A stretch of 33,681 nt of DNA from Candidatus Uhrbacteria bacterium (GCA_943357745.1 CALRGN010000004.1:1-33681), one strand, 5' to 3'; shown: positions 23,626 to 31,682, counted from the stretch's first letter. Notes: generated by a model from the letters alone, not told the origin. Numbers and translations are program-made.

Positions 23626-24174
23626 TTATTTAGTTTTTTTGGTGACGATTGGGAAGCCCAAACCCCTGAAAATGGCGAGACCAACCGGCCGGCTGTGGGC
23701 GGTGGTGGTGATGGTTACTTGAACCCCATGGAGAGACTCAATTTCATCGGGAGCAATCTCTGGAAAAGCGGTGTGCTCTGTGAAGCCAAAATTAAAGTTG
23801 CCATCTTTATCAACCACTGTATCTGGCAAGCCTTGAAAATCTCTAACCCGAGCAAAAGCGACATTAGCAAGCTTGTCTAGGAAGCTCCACATTTTCTCTC
23901 CACGCAAGGTTACAAAAGCCCCAACAATAGAACCCTCTCTTAGTTTGAAACCAGCAATAGACTTTCTTGCCTTGGTTTTAACTGGTTCTTGTCCAGAAAT
24001 TCTCCTGAGAGTGGTTACAATGGTTTCAATAAATTTAGGGTCTCTACCCTTACCAATCCCAACATTGATGGTTACCTTGGTAATGCCAGGAAGGGCGAGT
24101 TTATTTTTGTACCCAAAATCCGCTTGGAGTTTGGGAGCAACAACTTTGATCATTTTATCTTTGACGATTGACAT
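23626..24174 (-). CDS. rplE: 50S ribosomal protein L5 (uL5)
   Basis: 5S rRNA-binding protein at the central protuberance. 182 aa. Signatures are LPGITKVTINVGIG, TLRRISGQEPVKTKARKSIAGFKLREG, VTLRGEKMWSFLDKLANVAFARVRDFQG, and GVQVTITTTAHSRPVGLAIFRGLGFP. It lies 9 nt after rplX. Confidence 0.97.
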   Translation of the reverse strand: MSIVKDKMIKVVAPKLQADFGYKNKLALPGITKVTINVGIGKGRDPKFIETIVTTLRRISGQEPVKTKARKSIAGFKLREGSIVGAFVTLRGEKMWSFLDKLANVAFARVRDFQGLPDTVVDKDGNFNFGFTEHTAFPEIAPDEIESLHGVQVTITTTAHSRPVGLAIFRGLGFPIVTKKTK

Positions 24175-24183
24175 AAAAGGTAT

Positions 24184-24399
24184 TTAGGTGACTATGGTGA
24201 GATTTTCACTCCGGAGCGGCGCATCAAAAGTGATTTTTTGGCCGGCATTCTGACCACGCTTTTTGAGATGCTTGGTGCGTTTGTTGATTCCTTCAACCAC
24301 CACTAAACCAAGCCGAGGAAAAACCTGACTAACTTTCCCCTGCTTGCCTCTTTGGCTACCACTTATGACTTTAACGGTATCACCGGTTTTAATTTGCAT
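24184..24399 (-). CDS. rplX: 50S ribosomal protein L24 (uL24), short form
   Basis: Assembly-initiating large-subunit protein. The KOW motif is clear (MQIKTGDTVKVISGSQRGKQGKVSQVFPRLGLVVVEGINKRTKHLK). At 71 aa it is about 30 residues shorter than typical bacterial L24; the C-terminal segment after the ...RSENLTIVT strand is missing. The gene is not visibly broken, because the stop is followed normally by rplE. Confidence 0.95.
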   Translation of the reverse strand: MQIKTGDTVKVISGSQRGKQGKVSQVFPRLGLVVVEGINKRTKHLKKRGQNAGQKITFDAPLRSENLTIVT

Positions 24400-24413
24400 A
24401 TTAGATAACCTTA

Positions 24414-24785
24414 TTAAACCACCTCTGGGGCGAGGGAGATAATTTTAGTAAACCCGGCGGCGCGGAGCTCTCTTGCAACTGGGCCAAAGATTCTAGTCCC
24501 GCGGGGATCTTTAGTGGCGCGGTTGATTAATACTCCAGCGTTCTCATCAAATCTAATGTAAGAACCATCCGCTCTTCTAACTTCTTTTCTGGTTCTAACG
24601 ATAACTACATGAACCACATCGCTCTTTTTCACCTGATTATGGGGAACGGCGATTTTTACTACGGCCGTAACCACATCGCCAAGCCGAGCATAGCGCTTTT
24701 TATAGCCACCATGAACTCTAATTACTTGGAGCTTTTTGGCACCGGTATTGTCGGCCACCATTATCATTGATCGATGTTGCAACAT
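24414..24785 (-). CDS. rplN: 50S ribosomal protein L14 (uL14)
   Basis: Intersubunit-bridge protein. 123 aa, standard length. It begins [27 protein letters not shown] and contains [49 protein letters not shown] and the C-terminal [16 protein letters not shown]. It starts 1 nt after rpsQ. Confidence 0.97.
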   Translation of the reverse strand: MLQHRSMIMVADNTGAKKLQVIRVHGGYKKRYARLGDVVTAVVKIAVPHNQVKKSDVVHVVIVRTRKEVRRADGSYIRFDENAGVLINRATKDPRGTRIFGPVARELRAAGFTKIISLAPEVV

Positions 24786-24786
24786 A

Positions 24787-25059
24787 TTATAGAGAGGCTA
24801 CGCCTGCTTTGATTTCAACCACGCGCCAACGCTTGAGGGCAGACATTGGTCTGGTTTCTTCTATTACAACTGAGTCCCCTGGCTTAGCGGCGCTAGCTTC
24901 ATCATGAGCTAAATATTTAGCACTCTTGGTATAGCGCTTGCCATATTTAGGATGAACCACGGTGCGATCAACCTTAACCGAGACCGTTTTGGTCATTTTG
25001 TTAGAGATCACAACGCCGCGTAGCTGGCGTCTGGTGGAGATTTGTTGATTGATAGACAT
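24787..25059 (-). CDS. rpsQ: 30S ribosomal protein S17 (uS17)
   Basis: Primary 16S rRNA binder. 90 aa. The OB-fold core is [45 protein letters not shown], ending in [23 protein letters not shown], all family hallmarks. It lies 40 nt after rpmC. Confidence 0.97.
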   Translation of the reverse strand: MSINQQISTRRQLRGVVISNKMTKTVSVKVDRTVVHPKYGKRYTKSAKYLAHDEASAAKPGDSVVIEETRPMSALKRWRVVEIKAGVASL

Positions 25060-25099
25060 ATTGTTTTGACTTTGGGGCTCAAGTTTTTAGGCTCTAAAG

Positions 25100-25288
25100 T
25101 TAGGTTACTGATTGACCAAGACCTAGTTCTCGGAGGAGGTTAGCGATCCGTTTTCTGGTTTCTCTTACAGCTCTCACATCTGGCTGTTGGTTGAGACGAA
25201 TTCTTGTTCTAAGATGACTAAGAGCGATCTGCTCATCTCTTAAAAGACCAGTGAGTTCTGTTTTGGTTTTTTGGTTTAGGTCTTGCAT
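25100..25288 (-). CDS. rpmC: 50S ribosomal protein L29 (uL29)
   Basis: Small helical protein at the peptide exit-tunnel rim that helps dock SRP and trigger factor. 62 aa. LNQKTKTELTGLLRDEQIALSHLRTRIRLNQQPDVRAVRETRKRIANLLREL follows the two-helix family pattern. It sits between rplP and rpsQ in the standard order. Confidence 0.94.
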   Translation of the reverse strand: MQDLNQKTKTELTGLLRDEQIALSHLRTRIRLNQQPDVRAVRETRKRIANLLRELGLGQSVT

Positions 25289-25323
25289 AGATGAAAATCA
25301 AGGAATGGTTATACACTAAAAGA

Positions 25324-25737
25324 TTAGTCTTTGCAAATTATCTTGGTCTTCACCGGCAATTTGTGGGAGGCGAGTCTAAAGGCCTCCGCGGCTACTTCAC
25401 TGGTAACACCGTCCATTTCAAAAAGCACAGTGCCGGCTCTCACGGGAGTCATGTAGTAATCTACTCCTCCTTTTCCTTTACCCATTGGTGCTTCCGCACC
25501 ATGGTTGGTGACCGGATGATCAGGGAAAATTCTGATCCAAACCTTGCCACCACGCTTGATGGCTCGGGTCATAGCCCTACGCGCGGCTTCAATTTGACGA
25601 GCGGTGATCCAAGACTCCGTAATCGCTTTGAGACCAAAGGCGCCAAAAGAGACGGTGGTTTTCTGGGTGGCAACGCGGTCCCCTTGAGTGTGCCGCTTAT
25701 GCCACTTACGGTATTTCATTTTCTTTGGTAGCAACAT
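25324..25737 (-). CDS. rplP: 50S ribosomal protein L16 (uL16)
   Basis: Positions A-site tRNA near the peptidyl-transferase centre. 137 aa, normal length. It starts [15 protein letters not shown] and contains [50 protein letters not shown] and [27 protein letters not shown]. It is 9 nt after rpsC. Confidence 0.97.
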   Translation of the reverse strand: MLLPKKMKYRKWHKRHTQGDRVATQKTTVSFGAFGLKAITESWITARQIEAARRAMTRAIKRGGKVWIRIFPDHPVTNHGAEAPMGKGKGGVDYYMTPVRAGTVLFEMDGVTSEVAAEAFRLASHKLPVKTKIICKD

Positions 25738-25746
25738 ATATTTTGC

Positions 25747-26469
25747 TTAATTTTTGGCTCTAACTATTCTTGATTTATCGGCCAGTTGAGAAACAGTCTC
25801 CTCATCATCATGGGCGGGCTTGTTGGTGGTTGTGAAAATTTCGCCACGGTAAATCCAGACTTTAATACCGATCACGCCATAAACGGTGTTAGCTCTAACG
25901 CGGGCGAGATCAACATCAGCGCGTAAGTTGTGGAGCGGAATTGAACCTTGTGAAAGGGTTTCTGTTCTAGCTATCTCTGCTCCGTTTAATCTCCCTGATA
26001 AAGTGATCTTAATTCCTTTGGCACCAGCTTTCATAACACGCTCAATGGCCATCTTCATTGAACGACGGAAAGGTAAACGCTTCTCAATGTCTAAGGCAAT
26101 CTGTTGACCGACTACTTCTGAAGCGAGGTTTGGTTTGGCTAATTCTTTTACATTGATATTTAAAGTTACCCGTCGTCCTTGATAAAACTTTTTCAAAAGT
26201 TTCTTTTTCAACTCTTCTACGCCGGCACCGGAACGGCCGATTACTACACCCGGCTTAGCAACATGTAAAGTGACGACGAGATTTTTTGGAGTGCGCTCAA
26301 TTTCAACCGAATTAAGACCAGCCTCTTTTAGGAGGGGGCGCAAAAACTCTCGCAACTCAACATCTTCTTGGAGCGCGCTAACAAATTGTTTGCCTCGTCT
26401 AAACCACTTGGAATCCCAAGTATAAATAGTGGCAAGCCGGAAAACTTTTGGATGGACTTTATGACCCAT
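25747..26469 (-). CDS. rpsC: 30S ribosomal protein S3 (uS3)
   Basis: mRNA-entry protein. 240 aa. The N-terminus is MGHKVHPKVFRLA (MGxKxxPxxxRL). The KH domain has KPGVVIGRSGAGVEELKKKL, and the C-terminal domain has GAKGIKITLSGRLNGAEIARTE and RADVDLARVRANTVYGVIGIKVWIYRGEI. It is 3 nt after rplV. Confidence 0.97.
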   Translation of the reverse strand: MGHKVHPKVFRLATIYTWDSKWFRRGKQFVSALQEDVELREFLRPLLKEAGLNSVEIERTPKNLVVTLHVAKPGVVIGRSGAGVEELKKKLLKKFYQGRRVTLNINVKELAKPNLASEVVGQQIALDIEKRLPFRRSMKMAIERVMKAGAKGIKITLSGRLNGAEIARTETLSQGSIPLHNLRADVDLARVRANTVYGVIGIKVWIYRGEIFTTTNKPAHDDEETVSQLADKSRIVRAKN

Positions 26470-26472
26470 AGG

Positions 26473-26856
26473 TTAGGATTGAATTGAGTTAGCGACCTGT
26501 TTCTCAGCGACTGCCTTAGCGACCTGTTTCTCAGCGACTGCCAAAGTAATATGGCAGGTTCTAAGTCTAATGGGGGTAGCTCGGCCCATTGCTTTGGGGG
26601 TGGAGCGCTTTAACTTAGGACCCTCATCAACTTTAACAATGGCAACATAGAGCTTCTCGGCCGTTAACCCGTGGTTGTTGGTGGCATTGGCTACGGCGGA
26701 GTTAAGCGCTTTGAGCATTGGGTTAGCAGCATTCTTAACAGAAAGAGTGAGCTGAGTGCGAGCTTCAACGATATTCTTGCCTCTAATTAACCCGGCCAAA
26801 AGCCGAGCCTTCCTAGGAGCAATCGGGATAAATTTAGCACGACAGTATACTTCCAT
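26473..26856 (-). CDS. rplV: 50S ribosomal protein L22 (uL22) with duplicated C-terminal tail
   Basis: Exit-tunnel protein with a beta-hairpin lining the tunnel. The core is CRAKFIPIAPRKARLLAGLIRGKNIVEARTQL, then SAVANATNNHGL, and the hairpin VDEGPKLKRSTPKAMGRATPIRLRTCHITLAV. The core ends near residue 107; the remaining residues are a tandem VAEKQVAKAVAEKQVANS encoded by a 27-bp duplication. The erythromycin-related loop looks complete. Confidence 0.96.
   Translation of the reverse strand: MEVYCRAKFIPIAPRKARLLAGLIRGKNIVEARTQLTLSVKNAANPMLKALNSAVANATNNHGLTAEKLYVAIVKVDEGPKLKRSTPKAMGRATPIRLRTCHITLAVAEKQVAKAVAEKQVANSIQS
26489..26542. repeat. 27-bp tandem duplication at the 3' end of rplV
   Basis: TTAGCGACCTGTTTCTCAGC-GACTGCC is present at 26489-26515 and repeated exactly at 26516-26542. 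It is in frame and encodes AVAEKQVAK twice, with minor change at the last codon. Confidence 0.95.
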
Positions 26857-26857
26857 A

Positions 26858-27193
26858 TTATCGGGTTAGTTTTTTGGCGGGAGCGGCGGCGGCCGGTTTG
26901 GCGCTGGGAGCGGCGGCGGCGGCAGCGGCGGCAGCGGTTTTACCAGCGTGTCTCACAAACTTTCTGGTAGGAGAAAATTCTCCCAGTCTGTGGCCCACCA
27001 TATTTTCTACAGCACGCACTTGAATAAAGTCTTTTCCGTTATGAACACCAAAGGTAAACCCAACCATCTCGGGAGTGATGGTTGAAGCTCTAGACCAGGT
27101 TTTGACCACGGTCTTATCTCCTGGTCTCAACTTAGCCACCTTTTTTAAGAGGTGGTCGGCCACGAATGGACCTTTTTTTAAACTTCTAGTCAT
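26858..27193 (-). CDS. rpsS: 30S ribosomal protein S19 (uS19) with Ala-rich C-terminal extension
   Basis: Head protein contacting S13 and 16S rRNA. The standard part is [19 protein letters not shown] to [21 protein letters not shown] (about 88 aa). After it comes a tail of a nine-Ala run, then [13 protein letters not shown] and LTR. The tail is encoded by a GCN-type triplet tract, a plausible slippage product. It is 1 nt after the rplV start side and 8 nt from rplB. Confidence 0.96.
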   Translation of the reverse strand: MTRSLKKGPFVADHLLKKVAKLRPGDKTVVKTWSRASTITPEMVGFTFGVHNGKDFIQVRAVENMVGHRLGEFSPTRKFVRHAGKTAAAAAAAAAPSAKPAAAAPAKKLTR

Positions 27194-27201
27194 AAAATAA
27201 A

Positions 27202-28044
27202 TTAGCCTTGTTTCTTATAATTCCGGTGACGAACAATGAATTTATTGGAGCGCATATTCCTTCTGGTCTTAACGCCATGAGCGTGCTTACCAGTGGGGGT
27301 TTTAGCGTACTTCAAACCGATTGGGTTTCTAGCTTCACCACCGCCGTGAGGATGGTCAACCGGGTTCATAGCCTTACCTCTAACGGTGGGTCTGATGCCG
27401 CGGTGGCGCATTCTGCCGGCTTTTCCCCAACGGACAAGGTGCCAATCAGGATTGGAAACGATACCAATCGTAGCCATGCAGGTTGCAAGAATTTGTCTTA
27501 CTTCTCCGGAAGGTAGCTTTAAAGAAGCGTAGTGGTTTTCTAGAGCCACCAATTCTGCCACGGTTCCGGCACCTCTAACCATCTGACCGCCTTTACCGGG
27601 TTGAAGTTCTACATTGTGTACTTGGGTGCCAACGGGAATGTGAGCCAATTGAAAACGATTGCCAATGTTTGGATCCCCTTTCTTTAAAGATGAAATTATT
27701 TTATCACCAACCTTTAGAGTTGCCGGAGCGAGAATATAACTCTTGGAGCCATCAGCGTAATTTAACAAGGCAATTCTTGCGCCGCGATTAGGATCATATT
27801 CAATCGTAGCGATTCGTGCTGGAATATCAAATTGGGTACGCTTCCAATCAATGGCGCGCAAATGAGTTTTAGCGCCACCGCCACGATGCCGAACAGTAAT
27901 TTTACCCATGTATCCCCTACCGGCTTGCTGTTTGCGAGCTTTCAATAAAGATTTATGAGGCTTGTTGGTGCTGAGGTCGGCAAAAGACTGAACGCTGGAA
28001 TGGCGTTGACCGGCAGTAGTTGGTTTATAGACTCTAATGGGCAT
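27202..28044 (-). CDS. rplB: 50S ribosomal protein L2 (uL2)
   Basis: Needed for subunit joining and peptidyl transfer. 280 aa. Signatures are [18 protein letters not shown] at the N-terminus, [42 protein letters not shown], and [20 protein letters not shown], with the functional His in HPHGGG. It ends [16 protein letters not shown]. It lies 2 nt after rplW. Confidence 0.97.
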   Translation of the reverse strand: MPIRVYKPTTAGQRHSSVQSFADLSTNKPHKSLLKARKQQAGRGYMGKITVRHRGGGAKTHLRAIDWKRTQFDIPARIATIEYDPNRGARIALLNYADGSKSYILAPATLKVGDKIISSLKKGDPNIGNRFQLAHIPVGTQVHNVELQPGKGGQMVRGAGTVAELVALENHYASLKLPSGEVRQILATCMATIGIVSNPDWHLVRWGKAGRMRHRGIRPTVRGKAMNPVDHPHGGGEARNPIGLKYAKTPTGKHAHGVKTRRNMRSNKFIVRHRNYKKQG

Positions 28045-28046
28045 AA

Positions 28047-28361
28047 TTATTTAGTAGTTTTCTCAAATAAATCAACCCGCTCGCCAGCGTTTAAGTAAAC
28101 GATTGCTCGTTTCAGGTCTGGTCGGCGGGAGATAGCTCTGCCAAAGCGGTGTTCCTTGCCATGAGTGATGAGCATGTTTACTCTTTTTGGTGTGAGCCCG
28201 TAAATATTTTTAAAGGCTTGAGCGACTGATACTTTGGTGGCATGTTTAGGGACCACAAAAACATAGGCGCCGGTTTGAGCCAAATTGGCACTCTTCTCCG
28301 TAATCACCGGAGTGAGCGGAGTGGCGATAGTATTTGCACTGATGGTTTTAGTTTGAGCCAT
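28047..28361 (-). CDS. rplW: 50S ribosomal protein L23 (uL23)
   Basis: Tunnel-exit docking site for trigger factor and SRP. 104 aa. The pattern PVITEKSANLAQTGAYVFVVPKHATKVSVAQAFKNIYGLTPKRVNMLI is the family signature, followed by RRPDLKRAIVYLNAGERVDLFE. It follows rplD by 5 nt. Confidence 0.96.
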   Translation of the reverse strand: MAQTKTISANTIATPLTPVITEKSANLAQTGAYVFVVPKHATKVSVAQAFKNIYGLTPKRVNMLITHGKEHRFGRAISRRPDLKRAIVYLNAGERVDLFEKTTK

Positions 28362-28366
28362 AAAAA

Positions 28367-28996
28367 TTAGAGAACGAAAGTCTCCGCCATAACCTCAATT
28401 GCTCGCTTGGAGAATACCAGGTGGGACGCTTTAAGGAGATCAGTTACATTCAAGCTGTGAGCGTTGATCACCGCGGTTCTCACAAGATTTTTAGCGGACT
28501 GCTTTAATGTCTTATCTTCAGTGGTAGCCACAAATAAAACCGAACCGGTGCCAACTAGTGCTTGTTTTAACACCGAGGCAAACTTTGTTTTGGCCTCTGG
28601 GAAATCAAAGTTCTCTACTGCTGAAGCCGTGCCGTGATTTAGTTTGTCTGTTAGTACCATGGCCAGTGCGGTGCGTTTGAGTTTCTTATTTACTTTAACG
28701 GAGAAGTTAGTGGTATTTCTAGGACCGTGAGTAACACCTCCACCCACCCAAATTGGTGAACGCGAAGATCCATGACGAGCTCTACCGGTACCTTTTTGTT
28801 TCCAAGGCTTTTTTCCGCCACCTCGCACCTCACTTCTATCTTTACTATGAGCAATGTTGTCTCTAGAGTTAGCAGATTGTCCAACCATTACTTCATGTAT
28901 AACCGCCGCTTTTGGTTTAATATTAAAAAGCTCATTTGGAACCGGTAATGTTCCAATCTCCACTCCCTGATTAGAATATAATTTTAATTCAGCCAT
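28367..28996 (-). CDS. rplD: 50S ribosomal protein L4 (uL4)
   Basis: Exit-tunnel protein; in E. coli it also represses the S10 operon through the leader RNA. 209 aa. It contains RSEVRGGGKKPWKQKGTGRARHGSSRSPIWVGGGVTHGP, the conserved tunnel loop, and the C-terminal fold through LLKASHLVFSKRAIEVMAE. Its start overlaps the rplC end by 13 bp. If the rpsJ-rplC leader is controlled by a ribosomal protein, L4 is one reasonable candidate. Confidence 0.96.
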   Translation of the reverse strand: MAELKLYSNQGVEIGTLPVPNELFNIKPKAAVIHEVMVGQSANSRDNIAHSKDRSEVRGGGKKPWKQKGTGRARHGSSRSPIWVGGGVTHGPRNTTNFSVKVNKKLKRTALAMVLTDKLNHGTASAVENFDFPEAKTKFASVLKQALVGTGSVLFVATTEDKTLKQSAKNLVRTAVINAHSLNVTDLLKASHLVFSKRAIEVMAETFVL

Positions 28997-29607
28997 ACAT
29001 TTCCACCAAAGGGAGTTAAGATGATTTGTCCGCCCCGAGCTCCCGGAAGCGCACCCTTAATAGCAAGGAGATTCTTTTCTACATCAACAGCCATCACTAC
29101 CAGATTCTTAACGGAAACTTTATCATTTCCCATTCTGCCAGCCATTCTCATACCCTTGAAAACTCTTTGAACACCACCAGCGCCAATAGAACCTGATTTT
29201 CTCACCTGATCTTTGTGTCCGTGAGTGGTTGGATGACCATGAAAACCATGACGCTTTACTACTCCCTGGAAACCTCTACCCTTACTTACTCCAGCGGCCA
29301 TCACTAAATCTCCAACCTGAAAAGCGGAGGCGTCCCAACTATCGCCAACGGCTGGTGTTTCTCCAGATTTTATTGGAACTTGGGTGATAGTGCCACCATC
29401 TTTCAGTTCAGGATAGGCGATTGATTGCGGTTTGTTGGCCTTGGTTTTATCTTTTGATAAAACTAAAACCACCGGTTGGCCGGCGGAATCGGTTTGAATA
29501 CTCAAAACACTATGAGGAGTTACTTCCACATAAGTGACAGGAGTGACTTCACCGCTAGCGGCGAAGACCTGAGCCATTGCTAATTTTTTTCCAACTAAGT
29601 ACTTCAT
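28984..29607 (-). CDS. rplC: 50S ribosomal protein L3 (uL3)
   Basis: Early-assembly protein reaching the peptidyl-transferase centre. 207 aa. It starts MKYLVGKKLAMAQVFAASGEVTPVTYVEVTP and contains SKGRGFQGVVKRHGFHGHPTTHGHKDQVRKSGSIG, with FKGMRMAGRMGNDKVSVKNL after it. It is preceded by a 381-nt non-coding spacer carrying a terminator and several hairpins. No good Shine-Dalgarno precedes the ATG; an out-of-frame ATG lies 13 nt upstream. Confidence 0.96.
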   Translation of the reverse strand: MKYLVGKKLAMAQVFAASGEVTPVTYVEVTPHSVLSIQTDSAGQPVVLVLSKDKTKANKPQSIAYPELKDGGTITQVPIKSGETPAVGDSWDASAFQVGDLVMAAGVSKGRGFQGVVKRHGFHGHPTTHGHKDQVRKSGSIGAGGVQRVFKGMRMAGRMGNDKVSVKNLVVMAVDVEKNLLAIKGALPGARGGQIILTPFGGNVWLN

Positions 29608-29686
29608 AATAATTGTTCATGTTTGCAAACAGAGGAACGCAAGTAAATAAGAGGAACGGGAGTAATTGGATATTTGGTGCCCTGAT

Positions 29687-29726
29687 AAAAGAAAAAACCA
29701 GAATCCGACTGGTGTCAGAATTCTAG
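29687..29726 (-). terminator. Intrinsic terminator (attenuator) upstream of rplC
   Basis: On the minus strand CTAGAATTCTGAC, loop ACCA, then GTCGGATTCTGG forms a stem of about 12 bp with G-U pairs and one bulge, directly followed by TTTTTTCTTTT. It lies inside the operon, about 80 nt before the rplC ATG, so it should act conditionally. A CCAAAAG/CTTTTGG hairpin (29727-29756) immediately upstream can, if extended, pair with the 5' arm of the terminator and might work as antiterminator. Confidence 0.75.
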
Positions 29727-29988
29727 CCAAAAGAAAGACAACATCTAAACTTTTGGAATTTTTAACTTTTAATAGTCACTCCTTTTAGATATTAGCCCAG
29801 AAAGCGTCGGAGAGGTTTTCCGCCCGAGGGTGGATCTTTCTTTCCGGTTCTTGTACTAATCAGTTGGCTCTTTAGGGACCTCTACAAAAAGCGATCTTTG
29901 TCTTTTTGAGAGGTTCCTTAGCAACTGTCCTAGATACTTTCTCCAGTGGGAGACAGTAACGGAGACAGCTGCTAAAGAACCGTTAAAA
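29727..29988 (-). promoter_or_regulatory. Structured leader RNA between rpsJ and rplC (candidate attenuator sensor)
   Basis: This stretch, with the terminator and rplC leader to 29608, forms a 381-nt spacer without a credible gene. In the transcript sense, hairpin I is GGTTCTTTAGCAGCTGTC paired with GACAGTTGCTAAGGAACC (29964-29981 with 29912-29929), 18 bp including two G-U pairs, starting 8 nt after the rpsJ stop. Hairpin II (29879-29913) is CCTCT-CAAAAAG against CTTTTTG-TAGAGG. Downstream, CTAAAGAGCC (29866-29875) and AAGAACC (about 29844-29850) can both pair with the same 5' GGTTCTTTAG strand used in hairpin I, so alternative folds exist. An AGGAG lies at about 29785 with no good ORF behind it. 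I see no match to RNase P, tmRNA, SRP or T-box signatures. Confidence 0.6.
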
Positions 29989-30399
29989 TTACATTTTAAT
30001 TTCTAGATCAACGCCGGCGGGAAGGTTCAAACTCATTAAGGCGTCAATTGTTCTTTCATTGGAATTAACGATGTCTACTAATCGCTTGTGAACTCGCATC
30101 TCGTACTGATCTCTAGAGGTCTTATCAATAAAGGTGGCTCTGTTCACAGTGTAGCGCCTGATCTCAGTGGGAAGTGGGATTGGACCAACCGCATCGGCTC
30201 CACTTCTCTCCACTGTTTTAATAATAGTGGTGCAAGCGGAATCAATCAGCTTATGATCGTAGGCCCGAATCTTAATTCTGATCCGTTGCTTTACTTCTAC
30301 CACCAGCTTAGCCTTTGAATCTGGCTTAGCTTTAGGCTCTGTTTTTACCTTAGGCTCTGGGCTATCTTTGAGCTCTGGTTTGATTTTGGCGGTGGGCAT
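29989..30399 (-). CDS. rpsJ: 30S ribosomal protein S10 (uS10) with N-terminal Lys/Pro/Glu extension
   Basis: Head protein and, as NusE, an antitermination factor partner. The conserved S10 begins at KQRIRIKIRAYDHKLIDSA (about residue 37) and runs through RSGADAVGPIPLPTEIRRYTVNR and the C-terminal MSLNLPAGVDLEIKM. The first 36 residues (KPELKDSPEPKVKTEPKAKPDSKAK) are a charged, Pro-rich extension absent from standard S10. An internal start would remove it, but no ATG stands at the core boundary. It is 62 nt after tuf, across a hairpin. Confidence 0.96.
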   Translation of the reverse strand: MPTAKIKPELKDSPEPKVKTEPKAKPDSKAKLVVEVKQRIRIKIRAYDHKLIDSACTTIIKTVERSGADAVGPIPLPTEIRRYTVNRATFIDKTSRDQYEMRVHKRLVDIVNSNERTIDALMSLNLPAGVDLEIKM

Positions 30400-30423
30400 A
30401 TAAAGGACAAAAAGATCAGATGG

Positions 30424-30455
30424 TGGGTTCAGCGGATTTTATCCAGCTGAACCCA
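30424..30455 (-). other. Strong stem-loop between tuf and rpsJ
   Basis: In the transcript TGGGTTCAGC(T)GGAT-AAA-ATCC-GCTGAACCCA forms a 14-bp stem with a single bulged base, starting about 6 nt after the tuf stop. A T5 run follows only about 8 nt later, so it is either a weak, partial terminator that sets tuf:S10 ratios or an mRNA 3'-end stabiliser/processing site. Confidence 0.65.
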
Positions 30456-30461
30456 GGGTAC

Positions 30462-31655
30462 TTATTCATGAATCTTAACCACCACACCAGCACCAACCGT
30501 GCGACCACCTTCTCTAAGAGCGAAGCGCTGTTTCTCTTCTAGAGCGACTGGGCTCATCAGCGTTACTGTGCAATTAGTGGTATCTCCGGGCATCACCATC
30601 TCAACTCCTTCCGGAAGGGTGATTTCACCGGTAACATCAGTGGTTCTCATGTAGAATTGGGGTTTGTAACCTTTGAAGAACGGCTTGTGTCTACCACCTT
30701 CATCTTTGGTGAGAGCGTAAAGCTCGGCCTCAAACTTGGTGTGTGGGGTAACGGTATTTGGTTTTGCTAGAACTTGACCGCGCTCAACATCTTCCTTTTT
30801 AACACCGCGCAAAAGAATACCAGCGTTATCACCGGCGATTCCCCTATCCAACGATTTGTTGAACATTTCAATACCGGTTACGATTGATTTAGCGGTGTCT
30901 CTTAAACCAACAATAGCAATTTCATCATTGATGTTGATTGTGCCGCGTTCAATTCTACCAGTTACCACGGTGCCTCTGCCTTCAATCGAGAAAACATCTT
31001 CTACTGGCATTAGGAATGGCTTGTCGGTATCTCTTATTGGATCAGGAATAAAGGAATCCAAAGCATTCATTAGTTCAATTATCGGCTTAGCGGCGGCCTC
31101 ATCGCTAGGATTAGCAAGAGCGGCGGAAGCAGATCCTTTGATGATTGGGGTGGTGTCACCAGGATATTGATATTTGTTGAGGAGATCTCTGATTTCTTGT
31201 TCCACCAAATCTAGCAGTTCTGGATCATCCACTAAGTCAACTTTATTTAAGAAAACCACAATAAATGGTACACCCACCTGACGAGCGAGCAAAATGTGCT
31301 CACGAGTTTGAGGCATAGGGCCGTCGGCGGCCGATACAACTAAAATTGCTCCGTCCATTTGAGCAGCACCAGTGATCATGTTCTTTACATAATCAGCGTG
31401 ACCCGGACAATCAACGTGAGCATAATGCCGCTTCTCAGATGAATACTCAACATGAGAGGTGGCGATAGTAACTATTTTGGAAGAATCTCTAACCGTACCG
31501 CCTTTAGCGATATCAGCGTATTCCTTCCGCTTTCCCATGCCACGAGCAGCCGCAACAGCGGTAAGCGCGGCCGTTAAAGTGGTCTTACCATGGTCAACGT
31601 GGCCAATTGTACCAACGTTTACATGTAGCTTCTCACGATTAAATTGCTCGGCCAT
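30462..31655 (-). CDS. tuf: Elongation factor Tu with variant switch I
   Basis: GTPase that delivers aminoacyl-tRNA to the ribosome. 397 aa, full length. G motifs are GHVDHGKT (18-25), DCPGH (82-86), NKVD (about 136-139) and GSA. Domains 2 and 3 are complete ([43 protein letters not shown]). In switch I the near-universal ARGITI is replaced by SKIVTI (59-64) within [20 protein letters not shown]; the Mg-coordinating Thr63 is kept. The ATG lacks a Shine-Dalgarno but is preceded by a clear promoter, so tuf can be transcribed apart from fusA. Confidence 0.97.
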   Translation of the reverse strand: MAEQFNREKLHVNVGTIGHVDHGKTTLTAALTAVAAARGMGKRKEYADIAKGGTVRDSSKIVTIATSHVEYSSEKRHYAHVDCPGHADYVKNMITGAAQMDGAILVVSAADGPMPQTREHILLARQVGVPFIVVFLNKVDLVDDPELLDLVEQEIRDLLNKYQYPGDTTPIIKGSASAALANPSDEAAAKPIIELMNALDSFIPDPIRDTDKPFLMPVEDVFSIEGRGTVVTGRIERGTININDEIAIVGLRDTAKSIVTGIEMFNKSLDRGIAGDNAGILLRGVKKEDVERGQVLAKPNTVTPHTKFEAELYALTKDEGGRHKPFFKGYKPQFYMRTTDVTGEITLPEGVEMVMPGDTTNCTVTLMSPVALEEKQRFALREGGRTVGAGVVVKIHE

Positions 31656-31682
31656 AAAAGTTTATAAATTATAGGTGGCAGT

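Noticed and set aside
24184-24399. rplX as a pseudogene
   Set aside because: The protein is short, but the KOW core is intact, the stop is clean and the spacing to rplE is normal, so it is a short form rather than a broken gene.
29708-29740. Possible leader peptide MLSFFWLEF overlapping the attenuator stem (minus strand)
   Set aside because: It has an ATG and ends within the terminator arm, which would suit peptide-controlled attenuation, but there is no ribosome-binding site and no reason for Phe/Trp sensing before ribosomal genes. Not supported enough to call.
29727-29988. RNase P RNA, tmRNA, SRP RNA or T-box as the identity of the structured spacer
   Set aside because: None of their diagnostic motifs (GAGGAAAGTCC and ACAGAA for RNase P, GGNAGG-type SRP loop, TGGNACCGCG T-box) appear, and the ends do not pair.
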